From Leptospira tipperaryensis (GTDB lineage: Bacteria; Spirochaetota; Leptospiria; Leptospirales; Leptospiraceae): 64,000 nt of DNA. The notes under the pieces are model-generated. The model had not been told where the DNA came from. It worked only from the letters and a program-made list of their open reading frames with translations, and searched no databases. Shown in pieces: positions 40,601 through 48,267 of the stretch. Numbering within the stretch: the first letter of the stretch is position 1; each line of letters begins with the position of its first letter. The DNA lies in the NCBI RefSeq assembly GCF_001729245.1, contig NZ_CP015217.1:1986001-2050000 (forward strand), in the 5' to 3' direction. Both the position numbers and the translations under genes were made by a program.

Positions 40601-41301
40601 AAGAAGCTTTAACCGTTTGTAAGGAGAATTACGTAGACTGTATTGTTTTGGATATCGGACTCCCGGATATGAGTGGATTTGATTTAATCTATGAACTTGA
40701 AAAAATAGAACAACAGATCCCTCCGATTATCATTTATACCGGACGGGAACTTACAAGGGAGGAAAACGACGAACTTCAAAAATACGCGGAGAGCATTATC
40801 ATCAAAGGAGTAAAATCAGAGGAGCGTCTACTGGATGAAACCGCTCTTTTTCTCCACAGAACGATCAAGGACTTACCCGAATCAAAACAAGGGATCATTC
40901 ATAAATTGTATGATAAAGAGGCCGTTTTCCAATTGAAAAAAATACTTTTGGTAGACGATGATATGAGAAACGTATTCGCATTATCTAAAATACTCAAAGA
41001 TAGAGGAATGAACGTAGTAAAAGCAGAAAATGGCAAACGAGCCCTGGACATATTGGAAAACATAGGTGATATCGATATCGTTTTGATGGATATTATGATG
41101 CCGGAAATGGACGGATATGAAGCGATGAGAAGAATCAGATCGAACATAAAATATAAAAATCTTCCCGTCATCGCTCTGACCGCGAAGGCGATGAAAGACG
41201 ACAAACAAAAATGTATCGATGCGGGAGCCAACGATTATATAGCAAAGCCGGTCGATGTGGAACGATTGCTTTCCTTAATGCGGGTTTGGCTCGGGGCCTA
41301 A
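37672..41301 (+). CDS. Large hybrid histidine kinase: sensor-HAMP-GAF-coiled coil-HK-three REC
   Basis: 1209 residues. A membrane helix (about 9-27), a helical periplasmic domain (about 30-182, CHASE3/four-helix-like), a second membrane helix (about 184-209), HAMP units (about 210-300), GAF (about 325-462), a very regular coiled coil rich in EELEEQ/QQEELR heptads (463-550), HisKA with H560 in MSHELRTPLNS, HATPase (G-boxes VVDTGIG and GTGLGLS), then three receivers with LDFALP, LDIGLP and MDIMMP acceptor blocks. The heptad coil resembles receptor methylation helices and lies between GAF and HisKA, a possible CheR/CheB target. Genes on both sides are 11-12 bp away. Confidence 0.93.
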   Translation: MELKIKTKLLFGFSVILLTLIVASLFAIDKLAESNKRLLNLVDVSSKRINLSNEILVFILESTRQEKNIILEKNHSRRVYYKERIYAAADAADKKIADLEPLLEEGERIILNEIKFAWVDFRKDLDQLVVYSLNGQTEKAFEISIKKGLKMRDENFKRFVQLNARNEAKMEADKLKNDRDYNLALSLLIALMASSLVASLFIFYWILYSITRRISFIAIEAEKIASRELTAERLEDKTDDELNPIFNSLISINESFREVTENANSVAAGNYTIDLIPRSEKDILGTALKRMTNSLRMSTEENEKYNWLVTGQNRLNEKLRGEQNYAELSESIITFLCDYLNANIGAIYLYNDLDNSLRLSGKYAFSSTNHGIDRFALNEGLIGQAAYDQKLISINDIPEQDIRVVSSVLESKPKHLLIVPFSFEGETLGVFEIGKLVPFTQTEIQFLNSSTESIAICVNSALSRKKIQDLLEETQVQSEELQSQQEELRQMNEELEEQTQYLKQQQEELRMTNEELEEQARSLEAKNKEVEFASYDIEQKTKQLEISSKYKSEFLANMSHELRTPLNSLLILSKDLSDNKKKNLNADQIESANIIYKSGQDLLILINDVLDLSKIESGKMRINIERVSLKEFAGDLLRDFGRQAEQKNLQLTATIDSDMPEYIRTDSQRLNQILKNLLSNAIKFTQQGKVDLNIRLHGKDNAILSVVDTGIGILEENQNSIFEAFQQADGSTSRKYGGTGLGLSISKELAKLLGGEIVLKSKINEGSSFSLIIPLVLEEESQNERDKVRIQESIPHTVENPNKFLDFPAAEDDRTQIENGDKTVLIIEDDLKFASILIKQAKVKGFKCLSASTGEDGLVLARKYKPHAIILDFALPGTNGHNVLNELKADPSVRHIPVHIISAEEHSLQPIKEGAVSYLRKPVNKEQLNQAFGRIENFIDRKMKNLLIIEDDPNARIAIRKLIGNGDVKCLEAGSGQEALTVCKENYVDCIVLDIGLPDMSGFDLIYELEKIEQQIPPIIIYTGRELTREENDELQKYAESIIIKGVKSEERLLDETALFLHRTIKDLPESKQGIIHKLYDKEAVFQLKKILLVDDDMRNVFALSKILKDRGMNVVKAENGKRALDILENIGDIDIVLMDIMMPEMDGYEAMRRIRSNIKYKNLPVIALTAKAMKDDKQKCIDAGANDYIAKPVDVERLLSLMRVWLGA

Positions 41302-41313
41302 AAAATAAAGAAG

Positions 41314-42432
41314 ATGGATTTAAAACCGAAAATATTAATCGTAGACGATAAACCGGAAAATCTAATCGCTTTAGAAGTCGTATTAAAGGATCTGGACATC
41401 GATCTTATAAAAGCATTGAGCGGTAACGAAGCATTAAAAGCCACAATACACAATGATTTTGCTCTGGCTTTATTGGATATCCAAATGCCTGAAATGGATG
41501 GTTATGAATTGGCCGGAATTCTCAGAGAGGAGGAAAAAACCGCCCGTCTTCCTTTTATATTTATATCCGCCGTATATACAGACAATCTAAACGTCTTCAA
41601 GGGTTATGAAAAGGGGGCATTTAGCTTTATCACTAAACCCTTTCAACCGGAAATATTGATCAATAAAGTGAAGTTCTTCATTGATAAACACATTCAAGAA
41701 ATTGCACTTTTCAATTTGAACAAAGATCTTCAAAAGAAAAACTTAGAACTTGAATATATCAATGCGGAGCTTGATTCCTTTTGTTACTCCGTCTCGCACG
41801 ATCTAAAGTCTCCGTTACGCGCTATTGACGGATATTCTAAAATTCTCAAAGAGGATTACGCTCAAAAATTTGACGAGGAAGGGAATCGATTGCTGGATGT
41901 GATTACCAGTAACGCGATGAGAATGAACGATCTGATCGACAGTCTTCTTACACTTTCTCGCTTGGGAAAAAAGGAAATCAGCAAGAAAACGATCGATATG
42001 AATTTGTTGATCAAGAAAGTAATCGAAGAATTTCCGCATGATACATTATCCAAGAATTTACACTTGGAAATTCAAGACTTACATCCAGTCATGGGAGATT
42101 TGGTATTGTTAAAACAGGTTTTTGTAAACCTTATCTCGAATGCGATCAAATACTCCGCGAAAAAAGAAAATCCTATTATTAAAATTGAAAGTCATACTCA
42201 AGATAATTCCATTGTCTACTCGGTTCAAGACAACGGGGTCGGTTTTAATATGGAATATCATAATAAACTTTTCGGGGTCTTTCAACGTCTTCATGACGGA
42301 ACCGAGTTTGAAGGTATAGGAATCGGTTTGGCGATCGTCCAAAGAGTAATTTCGCGCCACGGAGGTCACGTTTGGGCGGAAGGAGCAGTGGACAAAGGGG
42401 CAACTTTTCTTCTTTCTTTACCTGCAAATTGA
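41314..42432 (+). CDS. Receiver-histidine kinase: REC-HisKA-HATPase
   Basis: 372 residues. N-terminal receiver with D55 (LLDIQMPEMDGY), a short coiled coil (about 128-152), HisKA with H162 in YSVSHDLKSPLRAIDGY, and HATPase with QDNGVGFN and GIGIGLAIV. This is the bacteriophytochrome-like (phytochrome/FixJ) transmitter type. It starts 12 bp after the large hybrid kinase and is probably the phosphotransfer partner in that operon. Its whole layout matches the C-terminal half of the kinase at 44403, including FQRLH, EFEG and RHGGHV(W/F)AEG. No output domain is present. Confidence 0.92.
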   Translation: MDLKPKILIVDDKPENLIALEVVLKDLDIDLIKALSGNEALKATIHNDFALALLDIQMPEMDGYELAGILREEEKTARLPFIFISAVYTDNLNVFKGYEKGAFSFITKPFQPEILINKVKFFIDKHIQEIALFNLNKDLQKKNLELEYINAELDSFCYSVSHDLKSPLRAIDGYSKILKEDYAQKFDEEGNRLLDVITSNAMRMNDLIDSLLTLSRLGKKEISKKTIDMNLLIKKVIEEFPHDTLSKNLHLEIQDLHPVMGDLVLLKQVFVNLISNAIKYSAKKENPIIKIESHTQDNSIVYSVQDNGVGFNMEYHNKLFGVFQRLHDGTEFEGIGIGLAIVQRVISRHGGHVWAEGAVDKGATFLLSLPAN

Positions 42433-42713
42433 TATAGATAACACTTGTTCGTATCGAATTTACAGATTTTTCAAGAAGAATTTTTTCGTTCCGAATAAAG
42501 TCGTTTATACTCTAAAAACATTCTAATTAAAACAATTTTTCAAAACAAAATTAAGCACTCTTTATAATTGTATAAAATATAATTAGAAGGATTTAATTGA
42601 ATTTGAAGAATGTTTCAAAAAATAAGTGATATTCATACTGAACTTTGGTATATTTCTCTTCTGTGTTTTAGATTTAGCTAATAATGTATCAATAACTTAT
42701 TTACTGTTGTGTC

Positions 42714-43046
42714 ATGAATCGGATTCAATTTAGAATCTAACGATTATAGACTCATATTCGAGTCCCTGCTTGGATTGTATCTTTATCCTATTGCCCGACC
42801 TATCTATCACATCGGCAAATCTTGCCAATGTGGTTCAGAATATCGCAGCTCACTTTGATTCCGTCGCAAAGGAACGAAACATCCAATTTGAACTGAATAC
42901 TCCCGAAACCTGCAAGAAGCAAATCGACGTTGCAAAGATAGAACTTGCAATTCTCAATTTGATTTCAAACGCGTTTAAATCCACTCCGGATTTAGGCAGG
43001 ATTCAATGTTCTCTGAATCCGAACGGAAATTCCGTATGGATTCTGG
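42714..43046 (+). pseudogene. Frameshifted, internally deleted remnant of a histidine kinase gene
   Basis: The translation of 42730-42768 (LESNDYRLIFESL) equals residues 6-18 of the kinase at 44403. After a one-base shift, ILLPDLSIT (from about 42785) continues its residues 24-32. The sequence then jumps to the HisKA/HATPase junction: NIAAHFDSVAKERN, LNLISNAFKSTPD and SVWILV match residues 290-358. About 250 codons (most of PAS, the coiled coil and HisKA) are gone, and the copy ends before the G-boxes. It is a decayed copy of the downstream gene, with an in-frame stop near the old ATG (42714). Confidence 0.82.
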
Positions 43047-43274
43047 TGGGCCACCGTTTTCTCTCAGGCGTTTAAACTCTTTTATTTCAGTTTGATGATC
43101 ATTACAAACATAGGGATCATCAAGATCATTCCGGAAAGTACGGAGGCGGCGATCATTGTGCTCTTTGAGGCGATTTTTTCCTTTATCACCATCATCTTTG
43201 TACTTTCGGATTTTTTAAGTCTAAAAGAATCCTTAGGCCGGAGAAGAGGCGCCGTAACTAAGGATTCCGATTGA
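43044..43274 (+). pseudogene. C-terminal fragment of a membrane protein, probably an ion channel
   Basis: From 43044 a different frame opens: WWATVFSQAFKLFYFSL then MIITNIGIIKIIPES, a hydrophobic helix (TEAAIIVLFEAIFSFITIIFVL) and a charged tail ending in stop at 43274. The order pore helix - T-x-x-G turn - P - outer helix is that of the C-terminal half of two-helix K+ channels, but the filter reads TNIGII instead of TVGYGD, so the channel identity is inference. No upstream membrane helix or start exists because the kinase remnant is joined directly to it. It is most likely a dead fragment. Confidence 0.6.
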
Positions 43275-43277
43275 GAA

Positions 43278-43835
43278 TTATTTTTTAGAAAGAAGTCTTT
43301 CTTCTTCCCATTCTTTCCAACCCAAGTAGACGTTTCCGATTCCTGAAATCAGAAAACCGGTTCCAGTCCAAATTAGAATCGTAAAGATTCCAATGATAGG
43401 GAAGAATAGAATTCCGATCGCGAAGAGTAAGGTTGCGATTCCCAAAGTCAAGGTCCAACCCCAAGGATAAGACTTGTAGACTCGAATTTCCATGGAAAAA
43501 GAAATGAGAGAAGAGGCTCGGAAGATCAGCAAAAAACCAAAGATAAACGGAAGAGTGACCACTGTGATTTCCGGATGTAAGACTAAAATGGATCCCACAA
43601 CTAAATCAACAATTCCTAATATGAGATTCCAACCTAAGATTCCTGGACTTTTACGATTATAAAAAGCAAAAAGAATCTGGGCCACTCCCGTAACCGCAAG
43701 GATCACGGAAAATAAAAGTGCCAGTCCAAGATAACTCTGCTGTGGAAAAAAAACCGTAAAAGCTCCGGTTGCAATCCAGATCAGTCCTACGAGGATATGC
43801 AGCCACCAATGTTTTGTGTCTTTGAAAATACTCAT
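43278..43835 (-). CDS. HdeD family membrane protein (DUF308)
   Basis: 185 residues with six hydrophobic segments in three repeated pairs, the DUF308/HdeD layout. E. coli HdeD is linked to acid resistance, and the role here is unknown. The conserved glycine/leucine-rich repeats (HWWLHILVGLIWIATGAF, and GWNLILGIVDLVVGSILV) support the call. It starts 7 bp after the stop of the DUF2892 gene, so the two form an operon of small membrane proteins. Its 3' end nearly touches the channel remnant. Confidence 0.87.
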   Translation of the reverse strand: MSIFKDTKHWWLHILVGLIWIATGAFTVFFPQQSYLGLALLFSVILAVTGVAQILFAFYNRKSPGILGWNLILGIVDLVVGSILVLHPEITVVTLPFIFGFLLIFRASSLISFSMEIRVYKSYPWGWTLTLGIATLLFAIGILFFPIIGIFTILIWTGTGFLISGIGNVYLGWKEWEEERLLSKK

Positions 43836-43842
43836 CTGTGGA

Positions 43843-44043
43843 TTATTTTTTTACCGCGCAAGTGCTGATTCCCAAAAGAGAGTAGACCGGGCACCAACCG
43901 ACAACACCGGTTCCGATCGGAATCAAACCCACCAAAGATATCCCAGTTCCGAGCAAACCTTGCGTCATAAACCCGAGAACTACCAATCCCAAACCTACGA
44001 CAATTCTAAGAATTCGATCTATATTACCTTCGTTCGTTTTCAT
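43843..44043 (-). CDS. DUF2892 (YgaP-type transmembrane) small protein
   Basis: 66 residues with two membrane helices and the family hallmark GWCPVYSLLGISTC near the C-terminus (as in the membrane tail of rhodanese YgaP). The two cysteines (about positions 51 and 61) are conserved in the family and may matter for sulfur or redox chemistry. The start MKTNEGNIDRILR is also typical. It is co-transcribed with the HdeD-like gene. Function is unknown. Confidence 0.87.
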   Translation of the reverse strand: MKTNEGNIDRILRIVVGLGLVVLGFMTQGLLGTGISLVGLIPIGTGVVGWCPVYSLLGISTCAVKK

Positions 44044-44402
44044 CTTTTAAGTCTCCTACGATTTTGTTATCTCTATTTTGAAACAAAATTAGGAAAAATG
44101 AAATCTGAATTTGTGAATCAGAAGCCTTTGGGACGATGATATTTGTCAAGACAGGACTTTGTAGAACATATATACTCAGTGAGAGCATGACTTTCTTTCT
44201 CTTTGGCATCCTTACCTAAACAAACCCTCAAAATCATTTCTCAAAAGTGTGGTAAAATTCAAAAAAAATCATCTAAATCAAGGGATTAGTTGAAAAATTA
44301 TTGAAAGCCGACTTATAATTTGATAGTTTCTTTCTCTGCCGCAAGTGAAGTATAGTGAATAGACGATTTTAAGATTATCTCAAGCCCAATTCGGATTTTA
44401 TA
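44044..44402. other. Divergent intergenic region between the DUF2892 gene and the dual kinase
   Basis: 359 bp without a gene. It holds the promoter pair listed at 44290-44319 for the plus-strand kinase and must contain the minus-strand promoter of the DUF2892/HdeD pair. Nothing else was recognised. Confidence 0.55.
44290..44319 (+). promoter_or_regulatory. Sigma-70-type promoter for the dual kinase
   Basis: TTGAAA (44290-44295) and a consensus TATAAT (44314-44319) are separated by 18 bp. Transcription would start near 44327, about 75 nt before the ATG. Confidence 0.5.
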
Positions 44403-46883
44403 ATGAACGTGACTGAGTTAGAATCCAACGACTACCGCCTTATTTTCGAGTCCCTGCCCGGGCTTTATCTCATTCTACTTCCGAATTTCCAAATCACCGC
44501 CGTCAGCGATTCTTACTTACAAGCCACCAATACCAAAAGACACGAGATTCTTGGTCGTGGTCTTTTCGAAGTGTTTCCGGACAATCCTTCGGACCCGAAC
44601 GCCACAGGGGTGAGTAATCTCAGAGATTCGATCCTGAGCGTGATCAAAGACAAGATCGCAAACGCAATGGCGGTTCAAAAATACGACGTAAAACGTCCCG
44701 AATCGGAAGGTGGAGGTTTTGAAGAAAAATATTGGAGTCCGATCAACTCTCCGGTTCTAAATTCCAAAGGAGAAGTTATTTATATCATTCACCGAGTCGA
44801 AGACGTAACAGAATTCGTTCGATTGAAGAATCTCGGAAACGAACAGAATAAAATCACCGAAGAATTAAGAAGTCTGACCGCTTCGATGGAAAACGAAATC
44901 TTTCAGAGGGCGCAGGAAATTCAAACTTCCAATAAAAAGCTTACCGTTCTCAACGAGGACCTAGTGCGAAGAGAAGAGGAACTGCAACAGGTTTATCAAA
45001 AGTTAATCGAACTCGATCAGTTAAAAACTCAATTTTTTGCAAACGTAAGTCACGAACTCAGAACTCCTCTCACTCTCATTCTTGGACCGACTCGAACCTT
45101 ATTAAAACAAGAAACCGTTTCTCCCGAACAAAGAAACCTTTTAGAAACGATAGAAAGAAATTCTTATACTTTATTAAAACACGTCAACGACCTCCTCGAC
45201 TTTTCCAAGCTCGAAGCCGGAAAAATGACATTAAATTATTCGAATGTAAATCTTTCTAAAATCATTTCCAATATCACAGCTCACTTTGATTCCGTAGCAA
45301 AGGAAAGAAATATAGAATTTTTGACGATCGTCCCGGAAACTTGTATCGTTGCGGTGGACGAGGCAAAAGTGGAACGGATCGTATTAAATCTGATCTCAAA
45401 CGCTTTTAAATTTGCGCCCGACAACGGCAAGATTCGTTGTAAACTCAGTAGCGATCCGACAATGGCTCTGATCGAAGTGGAAGACGACGGTCCCGGAGTT
45501 CCGGAACCTTTGAGAGATTTGATCTTCGAAAAATTCAGACAAGGAGACGAAGGAGATTCTCGCTTCTTTGGCGGCACTGGTTTGGGGCTCGCGATCGTTC
45601 GTGAATTTTCAAATCTTCATCTTGGAAGCGCTCAAGTGGAAACGTCTTCCCTGGGAGGAGCTTCCTTTCAGATCCGGCTTCCGATCAAAACAAAAACCAC
45701 CGTGGAAGACAAACATTCTTTCGAACGCGAAGATCTAACACCCGCGCTGATCAGCGGCTTGAACGATCAGAGAAAGATCAATCTAACTTTGGAAGAATCC
45801 AACCACACTTCTTCCTTAAAACGTCGAATCTTGATCGTAGAAGATAATCCGGAAATGAGGCGTTATATCTTCGATTCTCTTTCACACGAGTTTCAGGTAT
45901 TAGTTGCGACCAACGGAAAAGAAGGATTGGAAAAAGCGATACAGGAAAAACCGGATATCATCGTAACCGATATCATGATGCCAGTTATGAGCGGAGACAA
46001 GATGGTTCGAGAGATACGCAATCGTCCGGAACTTTCTTTAACTTCCATCATCTTTTTGAGCGCGAAAGCGGATCAGGACGATCGTATCAAACTTTTGGAA
46101 GAAGGGGCGCAGGATTATCTGATCAAACCGTTTACTCCGGAAGAACTTTTGGTCCGAGTTCGAAATTTTATCAAACTGAAAAAAACGATCGAGTCGCTCG
46201 AAACCACCAACCAAGAAATGGAAGCGTTTAGTTATTCAGTTTCTCACGATTTAAGGGCTCCCATTCGTGGAATAGAAGGATTTGTGAATATATTGATGGA
46301 GGATTTCGGGGAAACCTTAGATCCCGAAGCAATGAAAGTCGTTCTGATCATACAAAAGAACGTGGTTCTGATGAACAATCTGATACAGAATCTTCTCGAT
46401 TTTCACAAGGTTAGCAAAGTCGAACTGGCGACACGCGCCGTGGATATGGAAGCTCTCGTCCGAGACATTGTCGTCATGCTCCAGCAAGAACGTCCAAGCG
46501 AAAATCATAGTTCCATACGGATCGGAAAACTTCCGAATGCAATCGGTGACGGCGCCGCCCTAAAGCAGGTTTGGGTAAATTTGATTTCGAACTCGATTAA
46601 ATATTCTTCCACACGTGAAAAACCTGAGATCGAAATCGGGAGCACGGAAGGAGAAGAATTGAACACCTATTTCGTAAAAGACAACGGAGTCGGGTTTGAT
46701 AAACGTTATGCCGATCGGCTCTTCAAGGTGTTCCAAAGACTTCACTTACAGGAAGAATTCGAAGGCACAGGAGTGGGCCTCGCGATCGTGGCAAGAATCG
46801 TTCAACGTCACGGAGGCCATGTTTTTGCCGAGGGAGAAGCGGGCAAGGGCGCCATGTTTTCATTTACACTTCCTAAAATTTAA
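44403..46883 (+). CDS. Dual hybrid kinase: PAS-HK-REC-HK
   Basis: 826 residues. A PAS domain (about 8-140), a coiled coil (145-208), HisKA-1 with H217 (NVSHELRTPLTLILGP), HATPase-1 (LNLISNAFKFAP; DDGPGVP; GTGLGLAIV), a receiver with D523 (VTDIMMPVMSG), then a second HisKA with H615 (YSVSHDLRAPIRGIEGF) and HATPase-2 (KDNGVGFD; GTGVGLAIV). Two complete transmitters in one chain flank a receiver. The C-terminal REC-HK half is paralogous to the kinase at 41314, so it looks like a gene fusion. It is cytoplasmic. The decayed copy at 42714 shows that a second version once lay upstream. Confidence 0.92.
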   Translation: MNVTELESNDYRLIFESLPGLYLILLPNFQITAVSDSYLQATNTKRHEILGRGLFEVFPDNPSDPNATGVSNLRDSILSVIKDKIANAMAVQKYDVKRPESEGGGFEEKYWSPINSPVLNSKGEVIYIIHRVEDVTEFVRLKNLGNEQNKITEELRSLTASMENEIFQRAQEIQTSNKKLTVLNEDLVRREEELQQVYQKLIELDQLKTQFFANVSHELRTPLTLILGPTRTLLKQETVSPEQRNLLETIERNSYTLLKHVNDLLDFSKLEAGKMTLNYSNVNLSKIISNITAHFDSVAKERNIEFLTIVPETCIVAVDEAKVERIVLNLISNAFKFAPDNGKIRCKLSSDPTMALIEVEDDGPGVPEPLRDLIFEKFRQGDEGDSRFFGGTGLGLAIVREFSNLHLGSAQVETSSLGGASFQIRLPIKTKTTVEDKHSFEREDLTPALISGLNDQRKINLTLEESNHTSSLKRRILIVEDNPEMRRYIFDSLSHEFQVLVATNGKEGLEKAIQEKPDIIVTDIMMPVMSGDKMVREIRNRPELSLTSIIFLSAKADQDDRIKLLEEGAQDYLIKPFTPEELLVRVRNFIKLKKTIESLETTNQEMEAFSYSVSHDLRAPIRGIEGFVNILMEDFGETLDPEAMKVVLIIQKNVVLMNNLIQNLLDFHKVSKVELATRAVDMEALVRDIVVMLQQERPSENHSSIRIGKLPNAIGDGAALKQVWVNLISNSIKYSSTREKPEIEIGSTEGEELNTYFVKDNGVGFDKRYADRLFKVFQRLHLQEEFEGTGVGLAIVARIVQRHGGHVFAEGEAGKGAMFSFTLPKI

Positions 46884-46966
46884 AAGTGATAGTTGCAGAC
46901 AATTGTATATTCTAATATATTAAAACAATATATAGAATTAAAAATAAAGAACAAGGAGAGAATAGG

Positions 46967-48115
46967 ATGATAAAGTGGAGGTTTCTTTTTTTAGAAGATT
47001 CTCTTTTGGATTTGGAGCTGATTCAAAGACAATTGAGAAAGGCAAAGATCGATTATGAACCGATTCACGTAAGTGATTCCGAGGGATTTTCTAACGCGAT
47101 CTTACAGGATAAACCTCACCTGATTCTTTCCGATTTTAGTCTTCCAAAATACGACGGCTTCTCCGCGTTAATGGCCGCAAAAAAAATGTGCCCCGAAACT
47201 CCCTTTATCTTTGTATCCGGAACTTATGGAGAAGAAGCCGCGATTCAAACTCTTACGATGGGGGCAACCGATTACGTTCTCAAGGATAGAATTGAAAAAT
47301 TGTTGCCCGCCGTACAAAGGGCGCTTCATGAACTCGAAGACCATGAACTCAGAAGAAAGGCCGAAAAAGAAAAATACGAACTGGAAGAGCAGTTGAGGCA
47401 GAGTCAAAAATTGGAAGCCATGGGACTGATGGCTGGAACTCTTGCTCACGAGATCAACAATCCTTTGTTTGCGATCGCCGAATACGCGGCTTTGATCGCA
47501 AAAGAAGACTTGGATCGCGAGAAGATAAAAAAGCTCGCGACTAAAATTCGAGATGAAAGCGCGAGAATTTCTACGATCATGAAGGATCTTTTGCGTTTTT
47601 CTCGAGAGGAGAAGGGAAACTTTTATCCGGTGGATGTTTCCGAGATTCTCATCAAAATTCAATCGATCTCCCAGCAGATCTTTAAAATGAACAAGATCGA
47701 CGTTCGTTGGGAGAACATAGAACAGGGAAACATCATCCTTTGCAGATTGGGTCAGATTCTTCAAATCTTGCTCAACCTCATCAACAATTCCGTGGACAGT
47801 CTCAATCAAAGATTTCCGGAATATGATGAAAGAAAACGAATCCGAATTTCGGTCTTTCTACAGGAGATTCAGGGAAACATGTTCGCACAGTTTGAAGTGG
47901 AAGATTTCGGAATCGGAATTCCCGCAGAAATCCAGGCTTCGGTCTTTAAAACATTTTTTACCACAAAGTCGGCGGACAAAGGAACCGGACTTGGTTTATC
48001 CGTAAGTTTAGGAATTGCAGAGGAACACGGAGGCTCTTTGTCTTTTAAGAGCGCTCCGGGTGAGAATACATGCTTTTATTTGAATATTCCACTTTCGAAA
48101 ACTCCCTTGAACTAA
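46967..48115 (+). CDS. Receiver-histidine kinase: REC-HisKA-HATPase
   Basis: 382 residues. Receiver with D56 (ILSDFSLPKYDG), a coiled linker (120-150), HisKA of the NtrB-like class with H161 (LAHEINNPLFAIAEY), HATPase with LLNLINNSVDSL, VEDFGIGIP and GTGLGLSVS. It starts 83 bp after the dual kinase behind a GGAG ribosome site and an imperfect AT hairpin, so may be read from the same transcript. It may take phosphate from the dual kinase through its receiver (inference). Confidence 0.91.
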   Translation: MIKWRFLFLEDSLLDLELIQRQLRKAKIDYEPIHVSDSEGFSNAILQDKPHLILSDFSLPKYDGFSALMAAKKMCPETPFIFVSGTYGEEAAIQTLTMGATDYVLKDRIEKLLPAVQRALHELEDHELRRKAEKEKYELEEQLRQSQKLEAMGLMAGTLAHEINNPLFAIAEYAALIAKEDLDREKIKKLATKIRDESARISTIMKDLLRFSREEKGNFYPVDVSEILIKIQSISQQIFKMNKIDVRWENIEQGNIILCRLGQILQILLNLINNSVDSLNQRFPEYDERKRIRISVFLQEIQGNMFAQFEVEDFGIGIPAEIQASVFKTFFTTKSADKGTGLGLSVSLGIAEEHGGSLSFKSAPGENTCFYLNIPLSKTPLN

Positions 48116-48215
48116 ACTTAAATAAAAATGGAAGAATCGCTTTTTAATATGGAATGGATGAGGTGGAAACCAGCGAACCAAATCGGTAATACAATGCAAA
48201 CTCGCGAAATGAGAG

Positions 48216-48257
48216 AAAATCAAAAGGCCTACGGAATTTTAAAAACCGAAGGCCTTT
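48216..48257 (-). terminator. Intrinsic terminator of fbp
   Basis: On the minus strand AAAGGCCTTCGG pairs with CCGTAGGCCTTT (one mismatch) around an A/T-rich loop, followed by TTTTGATTTT. It lies just past the fbp stop and may also stop transcription from the kinase on the other strand. Confidence 0.75.
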
Positions 48258-48267
48258 GATCTCTTCT

